Source: Geoglobus sp.
Lineage (GTDB): Archaea > Halobacteriota > Archaeoglobi > Archaeoglobales > Archaeoglobaceae
DNA length: 10,981 nucleotides
Assembly: GCA_027019885.1 (NCBI GenBank)
Contig: JALUWC010000222.1
Location: 1 to 10,981, forward strand
Reading direction: 5' to 3'
The position numbers were made by a program, and so were the translations under genes. Every line of letters starts with the position of its first letter. Position 1 is the first letter of the stretch. Of the stretch, positions 1 through 6,368 are shown piece by piece. The notes below the pieces were generated by a model. It searched no databases and had not been told where the DNA came from. It was given only the letters and a program-made list of their open reading frames with translations.

Positions 1-1
1 A

Positions 2-1420
2 AGGCAGGGAATGAAGAATTTTTCCGAAAAGAAGAGTGGAGACATGACGACAGTCATAAACAGCAGGTTTGCGAGGGTGGAATATGCTGTTCCTGCGAGA
101 GCAATGGTTGAGGGCGAGTTCTCAGATGTTGTGATAATAGATGAGGCCGCAGGCATAGATGTTCCTGTGCTGTTCAGGATCGTTGAGAATGTCAGGTATG
201 CCATCTTCTCCACAACCGTGCATGGATATGAAGGAACAGGAAGGGGGTTTGCCATAAGGTTTCTCAGGAGAATGGAGGAGGATGAGAATACAGAGGTCGA
301 CAGGATAGAGCTGAGAGAACCGATAAGGTATGGTCTTGGCGATCCGATAGAGGAGTGGCTCTACGATGTTTTGCTGCTTAATGCACAGCCAGCAGAAATT
401 GATGAAGAGGATATTGAGAGTGTGGAGAGGGGTGAGCTCGAATTTGAGGAACTTGACAAAGACATGCTGATTGAAAATGATGAGCTGCTGAGAGAGTTTT
501 TTGGAATTTATGTTCTTGCCCATTACAGAAACCGGCCTTCCGATCTGGTGATTCTGCTTGACATGCCCAACCACATACCTCTGAGAGTGAAGGTGAATGG
601 AAAAACAGTATGTGCACTGCATGTGGCAATCGAGGGAGGAATGGATGATGTTACGATAAAGAAGCTGGCAGAGGGCTACAAGCCGAAGGGCCAGATAATT
701 CCCGATCTGATTCTCAAGCACTACTGGGACTATGAGTTCCCCAAGCTCAAAGGTGTGAGAATCGTCAGGATTGCAACCCATCCATCCCTCATGGACATGG
801 GGATCGGGAGCTTTGCCCTGAAAATGCTGGTGAAGTGGGTTGCTGAAAGAGACATGGACTGGGCTGGAAGTGGATTTGGCGTCTCTCCAGAGCTTCTGAG
901 GTTCTGGACTAAAAATGGGTTTGTTCCTGTCCATATCACCCCTCAGAGGAATGAGGTCTCGGGGGAGTACACGGTTATTGTGCTTAAAGCCCTGAAGATG
1001 CACATTGAATCCAGGGTGGAGATGATAAACTCGGAGTTTGTGAGAAGGGTTATTGAGTACCTTGGAGATGAGCTGAGGGACATAGAGATTGAAACGGCAA
1101 TGAGACTTCTTGCTTCGTTGAAGAGGGATATCAACGTTCCTCAGCCAGAGTACACGAGAGTCGAGAGAAGGAGGATGATGAAGTACTTTCAGGGGCACAG
1201 CCTTTTTGAGTATGTATCAGACATAGCAAGGCCTCTTGTCAGATACCACTACTCAAAAACCGGCAGAGCAGATCTGGACGAGAAGGAGGAAAGAGTTCTC
1301 GTTGCAAAGTGTTTGATGATGAAAGCCTGGAAAGAGGTGGATGATGGGAGAGCATACAGAAGGATGCTGAAGGCTTTGAAAAAGGTATGGGAGTGGTATC
1401 ATGGAGCAGAAGAGAATTAA
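2..1420 (+). CDS. tmcA: tRNA(Met)/RNA cytidine acetyltransferase TmcA, 5'-truncated by the window
   Basis: The product acetylates N4 of cytidine in RNA (classically wobble C34 of elongator tRNA-Met; in hyperthermophilic archaea also many rRNA and tRNA sites) using acetyl-CoA and ATP. Only the C-terminal two thirds is visible: the frame is open from base 2, and the ATG at 11 lies just before helicase core motifs, so it is not the real start. Numbering from that Met, a Walker-B-like IDEAA is at 43-47, the family-typical TTVHGYEGTGRGF at 68-80, and the GNAT acetyltransferase core follows with RIATHP (253-258) and GIGSFAL (264-270). ELLRFWTKNGFVPVH (294-308) and QRNEVSGEY (312-320) are also characteristic of TmcA/NAT10. 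The rest is a basic helical tail, probably RNA-binding. The acetyl-CoA loop reads M-D-M-G-I-G where many GNATs have Q-x-x-G-x-G. It overlaps the next gene by 20 nt. The identification is firm; the N-terminal domains lie outside the window. Confidence 0.95.
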   Translation, partial: RQGMKNFSEKKSGDMTTVINSRFARVEYAVPARAMVEGEFSDVVIIDEAAGIDVPVLFRIVENVRYAIFSTTVHGYEGTGRGFAIRFLRRMEEDENTEVDRIELREPIRYGLGDPIEEWLYDVLLLNAQPAEIDEEDIESVERGELEFEELDKDMLIENDELLREFFGIYVLAHYRNRPSDLVILLDMPNHIPLRVKVNGKTVCALHVAIEGGMDDVTIKKLAEGYKPKGQIIPDLILKHYWDYEFPKLKGVRIVRIATHPSLMDMGIGSFALKMLVKWVAERDMDWAGSGFGVSPELLRFWTKNGFVPVHITPQRNEVSGEYTVIVLKALKMHIESRVEMINSEFVRRVIEYLGDELRDIEIETAMRLLASLKRDINVPQPEYTRVERRRMMKYFQGHSLFEYVSDIARPLVRYHYSKTGRADLDEKEERVLVAKCLMMKAWKEVDDGRAYRRMLKALKKVWEWYHGAEEN

Positions 1421-1718
1421 TTTCGATTCTGAATACATCAGCGCTATAAAAAATGGAAAGAAGGTGACAACCATAAGAAAGGGGATAAAGAGGTATCCTG
1501 TTGGCAGAATAGTCGATCTCACGGCTGACAGCAAGCCATTTGCAAGGGCAAGGGTGGACAAGGTTGTTGTTAAAAGAGTCAGGGAGCTGACAGATCACGA
1601 TGCAGTTCTGGATGGATTTGAGAGCAGGGAAGAGCTGATTGATGCTCTCAGGAGGATATACGGGGGTGTAAGGGAAGAGGAGTTCGTCACTGTTGTTCAT
1701 TTTACCGTTATCGAGTGA
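1401..1718 (+). CDS. Small ASCH-domain protein, putative N4-acetylcytidine amidohydrolase (YqfB-like)
   Basis: This 105-residue protein is a single ASCH domain (PUA-like beta barrel) with almost nothing extra. The ASCH signature G-x-K-x-x-T-x-R is exact: G19, K21, T24, R26. From memory, E. coli YqfB (103 aa) also has its catalytic Lys at 21 and Thr at 24, plus an acidic residue, Glu74, and hydrolyses N4-acetylcytidine to cytidine and acetate. Here the acidic partner is probably D71 in the D-G-F corner, or E74. The ATG lies inside the 3' end of tmcA (20-nt overlap) and has a Shine-Dalgarno-like GGAG at 1390-1393, seven bases upstream, so it is probably made from the tmcA transcript by coupled translation. 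Seen: the motif and the overlap. Known: ASCH proteins bind RNA or modified nucleosides. Inferred: ac4C hydrolysis, suggested by both the motif and the neighbour. A plain RNA-binding regulator remains possible. Confidence 0.85.
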   Translation: MEQKRINFDSEYISAIKNGKKVTTIRKGIKRYPVGRIVDLTADSKPFARARVDKVVVKRVRELTDHDAVLDGFESREELIDALRRIYGGVREEEFVTVVHFTVIE

Positions 1719-1726
1719 TGGTTTAG

Positions 1727-1959
1727 AGATTGGTCTGGAAAATTGGAAGAACTTCAAATACGGGGTTAAGGTTCAATTCCATACCATCTGAGGGTGTTTT
1801 TAAAGTAGTGGGATGACTTACCCGTTTTCAAGCAGATGTAAACAAAGAGAAGCTCGGAAACTACAATCTGATTTATCAAACCCCTATGTTCTCCGGATTC
1901 CACCAGATTCAGAGATGAGATCATGGTCTGCAGCAGGGGGGAGGTTATTATGGATGCAT
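1727..1959 (-). pseudogene. Possible decayed PIN-domain (VapC-like) fragment
   Basis: The open minus-strand frame ending with TAA at 1766-1768 finishes in a segment reading ESGEHRGLINQIVVSELLF (codons about 1900-1844), then YICLKTGKSS. This resembles the middle of archaeal PIN ribonuclease toxins, where a short 'G-x-I-x-S-x-V-V-x-S-E' strand-helix carries a conserved Glu. After the stop, a shifted frame reads PVFEVLPIFQTNL before ending near 1727, reminiscent of the next PIN segment and consistent with a frameshift. The N-terminal PIN strand with its catalytic Asp is not found at the right distance, and the C-terminal Asp residues are absent. If real, it is a non-functional relic. Codon use (AGA/AGG for Arg) fits the host. 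Judged by eye only. Confidence 0.3.
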
Positions 1960-2340
1960 GCTCCGTAACACTGGCAGATGGGAAAGATGAGTAGCATTTC
2001 CCGATGTTTACTGCATTCTTCGTGACTTCATCCATCTCCTGAAGCTTCCATGACTTGAGATGCGTCTCGTAAACACTTCTATCAACGAAGAGGTCTACCA
2101 AATGCACAAGGTCGAGCTTTTCACAGCCCTCCATGATGTTCAATTTCATCATTCTGCAGGTTGGTGAGGATGGAGAGGAGTTGTGATCTGGAACGCCCTG
2201 ACAGCAAACTTGAGATCTTCTCCAGCAAGCTCTCTCCACCTCTCTGCGGTTTCCGGCGTGAGGGTTTGTAAGAGATTTTCTGAATCTCGACCGCGTTGGA
2301 GGTCCTGAAATACCTTTTCATGCTCACCGGAAAACTGCAA
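1960..2340 (-). pseudogene. Possible decayed HEPN-domain gene fragment (frameshifted)
   Basis: Read on the minus strand, one frame (2340 down to 2149, opening with TTG) gives a 63-residue piece containing ERWRELAGEDLKFA (33-46) followed by HPHQPAE (58-63). This resembles the HEPN pattern of a Trp, an A-x-x-D-L-x-x-A helix and an H/F-x-x-Q-x-A-E helix. That frame then stops. A different frame continues with EKLDLVHLVDLF (codons about 2122-2087), which resembles the T-H-D-L-x-x-L segment expected next in HEPN proteins. No single frame covers the domain, no Shine-Dalgarno or promoter stands out, and the match was made by eye. HEPN proteins are usually RNases or toxin partners in archaea. The alternative is chance open frames in non-coding DNA. 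Confidence 0.3.
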
Positions 2341-2630
2341 CAGTCCACCTGTATCGCGTTACCCTCCACCTATGCATTCAATCGATAAAAAGATTTTTGA
2401 CATTCATCAGGCATGTTAGAGAGGGAAACTAATTCGAGACATCACCCGGATTTTTAGCAATAGTCGAAAATTTAGTTAGGAGGACATTAATGACATTAAC
2501 AAATAAAGGACCAACCAAGAATTGATAGGAACCATGGGGATTTTTTAGCGTCCCAGAAAATGGTGTTTCCGAGCAGATTAAACAATAAATTGCTGCGATT
2601 TCGTATGATGATTTGACGTTATCCAGCAAA

Positions 2631-2640
2631 CTATATATTT
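2631..2640 (+). promoter_or_regulatory. TATA box for ftr
   Basis: The element reads CTATATATTT, with a purine/A-rich GCAAA just upstream that could serve as BRE. Its centre is about 24 nt before the ATG at 2659 and there is no Shine-Dalgarno sequence in the gap, so the mRNA probably begins at or next to the start codon (leaderless). Confidence 0.65.
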
Positions 2641-2658
2641 TAGCCTCCAACTTTAATC

Positions 2659-3570
2659 ATGGGGCTTGAATTGAATGGTGTGCCTGTGGATGATACATAC
2701 TGTGAGGCTTTTGACGGGATATACTCGAGAATTCTGATAACCGCAAAGCAGAAGTGGCTGCTGAAGAAGGCTGCTTACAACTCCACCGCTCTACCTTCAA
2801 CTGTCTTTGGAGAGTCTGAGGGAGGAGTTGAGAGGTTTGTCTCCCCTCAGAAGACTCCAGATGGAAGGATTGGGGCAATAGCCCAGATATGGGTTGCCAA
2901 AAGCAAGAACTTTGAGAGTGTGATGACAAGAGAGATGGGCAAGAGGATAAGGCAGGGGATTCTTGTTGTTCCCACAACCAGAGTCTTCAACGCAACTGAG
3001 AGCGAGACCTACTTTGATGCCGAACTCAATGTTGGCAGGTGTGGAGACGGCTACGAGTGGGAGGAGGAGATGTGGGGCAGAAAGGTAATAAGAGTGCCAG
3101 TAATGTTCGGGGAGTTTATAATTGAGAGAAGAATTGGCTATGCTGAGGGCGTTGCTGGAGGAAACGTCTGGTTCTTCTGCGACAGCGAGGAGTCAGCGCT
3201 TGAAGCGGGAGAGGCTGCCGTTGAGGCTTTAAAGAATATGGAAAATGTCATAACTTCTTTCGACATCTGCTCTGCTGGCTCGAAACCTGAAACCAAGTAT
3301 CCGGAGATCGGTCCGACAACAAACCACTACTACTGTCCCACACTCAAGAACAAGATCCCTGATTCAATGGTTCCTGATGGAGTCAAAAGCATTCCGGAGA
3401 TCGTGATCAACGGCACAACGCTTGAGGATGTCAGGAAAGCCATGTACGTTTGCATGGATGTTGTCAGCAGAATTGGTGGCGTGCTCAGGATTTCAGCAGG
3501 AAACTACGGTGGGAGGCTGGGCCAGCACAAAATCTATCTCAAAGACATACTGCAGGAATACGGTGAATGA
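2659..3570 (+). CDS. ftr: Formylmethanofuran:tetrahydromethanopterin N-formyltransferase (Ftr), divergent form
   Basis: Cytoplasmic C1-pathway enzyme that moves a formyl group between methanofuran and tetrahydromethanopterin: forward in CO2 reduction, reverse when acetyl units are oxidised to CO2 as in sulfate-reducing Archaeoglobus. The 303 residues match the usual Ftr length of about 300. Family features include the opening ELNGVPVDDTYCEAF (4-18), RILITA (24-29), TPDGR (66-70), GDGYEWEEE (129-137), GEFIIE (151-156), VAGGN (165-169), YCPT (225-228), EIVINGT (247-253) and the end motif SAGNYGGRLGQ (279-289). Residues 42-58 depart from the canonical T-G-F-G-T-S ... C-P-A-E-A-G segment (as I recall it from methanogen enzymes): the Cys is absent and only S-E-x-G is kept. 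A diverged paralogue is therefore possible; some Archaeoglobus genomes carry two ftr copies. Start: first ATG, about 24 nt after a TATA box. Its stop overlaps the DUF2070 start. Confidence 0.92.
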   Translation: MGLELNGVPVDDTYCEAFDGIYSRILITAKQKWLLKKAAYNSTALPSTVFGESEGGVERFVSPQKTPDGRIGAIAQIWVAKSKNFESVMTREMGKRIRQGILVVPTTRVFNATESETYFDAELNVGRCGDGYEWEEEMWGRKVIRVPVMFGEFIIERRIGYAEGVAGGNVWFFCDSEESALEAGEAAVEALKNMENVITSFDICSAGSKPETKYPEIGPTTNHYYCPTLKNKIPDSMVPDGVKSIPEIVINGTTLEDVRKAMYVCMDVVSRIGGVLRISAGNYGGRLGQHKIYLKDILQEYGE

Positions 3571-5186
3571 TAGATCAGAACGTTCTCGAAAAATTTTACT
3601 CCAAAATTTTTTCTGTACCCAAGAAAAGGGTTAGCATAGCCATAGGCATAACCAGCATCGTTCTTGCCTCATATCTGAACGGTATCTCGGGCAAGTCTTT
3701 CTTTGCGATGAGATACTTCTTCATAGGACTCGCTCTGATAGCTCTGCTGATTCTGGCAGGCAGAGTGATGAAATCCGGGTTCAACAGCAGAAGAATATTC
3801 TTTTTTGCACTCTTCATGCTCATACTGGTTGAAGTGGGTGATGTGATTGCCATACACCTTCTGAACCCTGAACTGATAGTTGTATCACCATCTGCAATCG
3901 CATTCATTCTCTCAGTTGCGCTCTACTTCACGTCTGAGAGATTTAGTTATCTGGCACCTCTCGCAATTCTTTCTCTGCTCTACCCTGTCGATTATATGTT
4001 CTCCTTCAGCGTTCCCAACAGAAGTATTGCCTATGCACTATCCTCTCTTTCTGGAGTTTTTCTCTCCTACCTCTTCATCTCTTTCATGAGCAGGAAAGCA
4101 GGCAGAATAGTTGTGTCAGACATACTGAGAGACTTTGTTCTTTACTGGCTGAAGTCTGATCCGGGAATTTTTGAAAAAAGGCTGGAAATGTATTCCAAGA
4201 CCTCTATCGGGAAAGTCCATACTATAAAATTCAACAACTGTTCTGTTTTTATTCCGGAATTTCACCCCGGGCCATTCAGAGACGTTGGTGGCTCAAAACT
4301 TGTTGAGATGGCATTGCAAAGGTACGACATGTTTCTGCATGGTGTCTCAGGGCATGACAGAAACCCCACAACAGCACATGATGTTCGGGCAATTCTGAAC
4401 GCTGAATTTGATTTCATGGAGTGTTCTGCCAAAATTCCATATACGGTTCATGGCAGAAAATTCTGGGTAAAGGTGTATCCCTTTGAATGTTTCAATCTGA
4501 TAATCGTACATGGAAGGGAGAGGATAGATGACCTCCCATCTCAGGTGAGAGAATACGCTGAGACCTTCTTCGCAAATCCGGTTGTGGTTGATGCTCATAG
4601 TGCCTACGGGGAGAGATATGAGATGTCCCCCTCTGACATGGCTGAGATATACAGTCTCATCAGAAAGGCGGGAGATTTCAATCCTGAAAGTGCTGAAAGG
4701 CTGAGAGTGTGCTACAGCACAATGAATCTTGAGAATGAGAGGATATGCGGAAAAGTTGGGCTGCTTTTATTTGAGTTTGATGGTGAGAGGCATGGAATCC
4801 TGATGGTTGACTCAAACAACATGAGCGCAGAACTCAGAGACCATCTTGTTGAGATTGGTAAGAAGAGCGGGGTTGAGCTGGATGTCGTTACAACAGATAA
4901 TCATTCCAAGACTGGAGTTTCACCGAAGATAGGATACGAGCCTGCAGATATGAGGGATTCCGATCTGATAGGGGAGTTTGTTGAGAGATCTCTCAGCTGT
5001 GAGATGGAGGAGTCAAGTGCGAGTTACGGGAGTGCAGAGGTGTCTGTGACGGTGATGGGTGAGGAGTTCTTCAGAGACATTGACACAGCCTTCAGGAAAT
5101 ATGGAGAAAAGGGGATATACCTTTTTGCTCTCTTTTCATTCCTGAACTATGTCATGGCATTCCTCCTTTCCTACATCATCATCTAA
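3567..5186 (+). CDS. DUF2070 family archaeal membrane protein
   Basis: This 539-residue protein has about six hydrophobic segments near the N-terminus (roughly 22-38, 49-66, 77-98, 104-122, 128-146, 154-174), a soluble domain of about 340 residues, and a final membrane helix (517-538). This is the layout of the archaeal DUF2070 family, whose biochemical role is unknown to me. The soluble part is rich in conserved-looking polar motifs: HPGPFRDVGGS (233-243), GHDRNPTTAHD (262-272), VVDAHSAYGE (340-349), DSNNM (415-419) and TTDNHSKTG (442-450). Clustered His/Asp of this kind would suit a metal-dependent hydrolase, but that is inference. The ATG overlaps the ftr stop (ATGA), with AGGA at 3554-3557 as Shine-Dalgarno, so it is translated from the ftr mRNA. 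Family assignment is good; function unknown. Confidence 0.88.
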   Translation: MIDQNVLEKFYSKIFSVPKKRVSIAIGITSIVLASYLNGISGKSFFAMRYFFIGLALIALLILAGRVMKSGFNSRRIFFFALFMLILVEVGDVIAIHLLNPELIVVSPSAIAFILSVALYFTSERFSYLAPLAILSLLYPVDYMFSFSVPNRSIAYALSSLSGVFLSYLFISFMSRKAGRIVVSDILRDFVLYWLKSDPGIFEKRLEMYSKTSIGKVHTIKFNNCSVFIPEFHPGPFRDVGGSKLVEMALQRYDMFLHGVSGHDRNPTTAHDVRAILNAEFDFMECSAKIPYTVHGRKFWVKVYPFECFNLIIVHGRERIDDLPSQVREYAETFFANPVVVDAHSAYGERYEMSPSDMAEIYSLIRKAGDFNPESAERLRVCYSTMNLENERICGKVGLLLFEFDGERHGILMVDSNNMSAELRDHLVEIGKKSGVELDVVTTDNHSKTGVSPKIGYEPADMRDSDLIGEFVERSLSCEMEESSASYGSAEVSVTVMGEEFFRDIDTAFRKYGEKGIYLFALFSFLNYVMAFLLSYIII

Positions 5187-5188
5187 AA

Positions 5189-5198
5189 ATTTAATAAC
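5189..5198 (+). promoter_or_regulatory. TATA-like element for the DUF401 gene
   Basis: TTTAATAA (5190-5197) is centred about 26 nt before the ATG at 5220 and lies only a few bases past the DUF2070 stop codon. There is no Shine-Dalgarno sequence, so this gene probably has its own leaderless transcript rather than depending on the upstream operon. Confidence 0.5.
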
Positions 5199-5219
5199 AA
5201 GCTGCCTTCATGAAAATGC

Positions 5220-6368
5220 ATGGATGTTGTCACTGCACTTTTTGTGTCCATTTTCATCATACTGCTCCTGATAAAGTTTGAAATAACACTGGCTGTGTTC
5301 TCTGGTGCGATATTTCTGGCTTTGGCAACATCTCCGGAGAGCATATACACCTCTCTTTCCGATCCGTCAACATGGAAGATTGTTGCAATAGTGATATTTG
5401 CCTTCTCGATTGGCTACGGGATGGAAGTTACAAAGATGCTGGATAAAATCACAGAAACCGTTGAGTCATTTGCCGGGGTTTTCAGTCTCGCTCTCATTCC
5501 AATGCTTATTGGCCTGCTTCCAATGCCCGGGGGTGCATTGGTTTCTGCAGTTATGATTAAGGATTTTGTTGAGAAATTCAGAATACCTCCTGAGAAGGCT
5601 GTATTCATAAACTACTGGTTCAGGCATGTCTGGGTGACCTTCTGGCCACTGTATCCAAACATAGTCATTGCAATGGGGATTCTCTCTGCAGACTACGGTG
5701 AGATTGCCAGAGCAACATACCCGATTCTTCTTGCTTCGATTGTAGCAGGAGTCGTTATGTTTGGAGTAAAAGGGAAAAGAGGTGAATCTGGACTATTGAG
5801 TCTGCGGGGGCTGATTTACATGTATCCCGTGATTCTTATAGTGATATTCACTGCAATAACTGGAGATCTCCTCATTGCACTAATAGCGTCATTTGTGAGC
5901 ATTGTTGCCTTCAACAGAGCCTACAGAAAGATTCCTGAGATATTCAAAAAGACGATTGACCTCAAGATAATTCTGCTCGTTATCGGTGTGATGATTTACA
6001 AAACCGCCATAGAGGCGAGTGGTGCTTCTCAGGCTTTCTATGATGAGGTGCTGAGCATGTCAAATCCATACGTTGCGGGATTTACACTTCCATTTGTCAT
6101 AGCCTTCGCAACAGGAATTGAACTGAGCTACACTTCAGTTGCCCTGCCGCTTCTCACATCCTTTACCGGAACTGTCAATGTTGTTGAGAGCAACCTATTT
6201 TTGGTGTTTCTCGGAGGAATACTGGGGGTTCTCCTTTCACCAATGCATCTCTGTCTTGTTCTGACAGCCCAGTATTTCAAAGCAAGACTGTATGTTGTAT
6301 ACAGGTACCTCATACCAGCAGCCTTAATAACAGTGCTGATAGCACTGCCATTCCTGAGAGTGCTGTGA
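5220..6368 (+). CDS. DUF401/TIGR00529 family integral membrane protein, transporter-like
   Basis: This 382-residue, very hydrophobic protein has roughly ten predicted membrane segments. The motif LLPMPGGALVSA (99-110) followed by FINYWFRHVW (129-138) and FWPLYP (141-146) is typical of the DUF401 family (TIGR00529, which I recall being built around an Archaeoglobus protein). The P-x-P-G-G loop resembles the re-entrant substrate loops of ion-transporter-superfamily permeases such as GntP/DctM relatives, so carriage of an organic anion is plausible but unproven, and no substrate can be named. The ATG at 5220 is chosen because two nearby ATGs (5210 and 5216) are out of frame and the TATA-like box sits about 26 nt upstream. 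The last 59 nt overlap the convergent cbiB 3' end. Family call good; function inferred. Confidence 0.85.
   Translation: MDVVTALFVSIFIILLLIKFEITLAVFSGAIFLALATSPESIYTSLSDPSTWKIVAIVIFAFSIGYGMEVTKMLDKITETVESFAGVFSLALIPMLIGLLPMPGGALVSAVMIKDFVEKFRIPPEKAVFINYWFRHVWVTFWPLYPNIVIAMGILSADYGEIARATYPILLASIVAGVVMFGVKGKRGESGLLSLRGLIYMYPVILIVIFTAITGDLLIALIASFVSIVAFNRAYRKIPEIFKKTIDLKIILLVIGVMIYKTAIEASGASQAFYDEVLSMSNPYVAGFTLPFVIAFATGIELSYTSVALPLLTSFTGTVNVVESNLFLVFLGGILGVLLSPMHLCLVLTAQYFKARLYVVYRYLIPAALITVLIALPFLRVL

Larger units (their letters stand above)
1719..2658. other. 940-bp stretch without an intact gene
   Basis: I see no plus-strand coding region here. The minus strand has overlapping open stretches in all three frames between about 1730 and 2370 that look like broken gene pieces (entered separately), then an AT-rich part (about 2380-2658) ending in the ftr promoter. 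A five-T run at 1797-1801, about 80 nt past the ASCH stop codon, might end the tmcA-ASCH transcript, but this is weak. There are no clear tRNA, CRISPR array, insertion-sequence ends or target duplications. Confidence 0.6.

Noticed and set aside
122..1198. Long minus-strand open frame (358 codons) opposite tmcA.
   Set aside because: Shadow of a strongly coding plus-strand frame with clear TmcA motifs; its translation is rich in His/Pro/Cys without domain structure.
1715..1791. tRNA-like pattern: GATGGT pairing with ACCATC about 70 nt apart, with a GGTTCAATTCC T-loop-like sequence.
   Set aside because: The T stem has an A-A mismatch, the acceptor pairs at only 5 of 7 positions, the D arm is poor and no 7-nt anticodon loop with T33 can be drawn. 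It also overlaps the ASCH stop codon. Possibly chance, or a very decayed tRNA end.
1766..1800. Minus-strand sequence ending ATGGTATGGAATTGAAC, resembling the 3' part of archaeal CRISPR repeats (…GGATTGAAAG).
   Set aside because: Only one copy is present, there is no repeat-spacer periodicity and no cas gene in the window.
2429..2650. 73-codon minus-strand frame opening with TTG next to ftr.
   Set aside because: No recognisable domain, no ribosome-binding site or promoter, AT-rich, and it covers the ftr promoter. Probably non-coding, apart from the short degenerate similarity noted in the findings.
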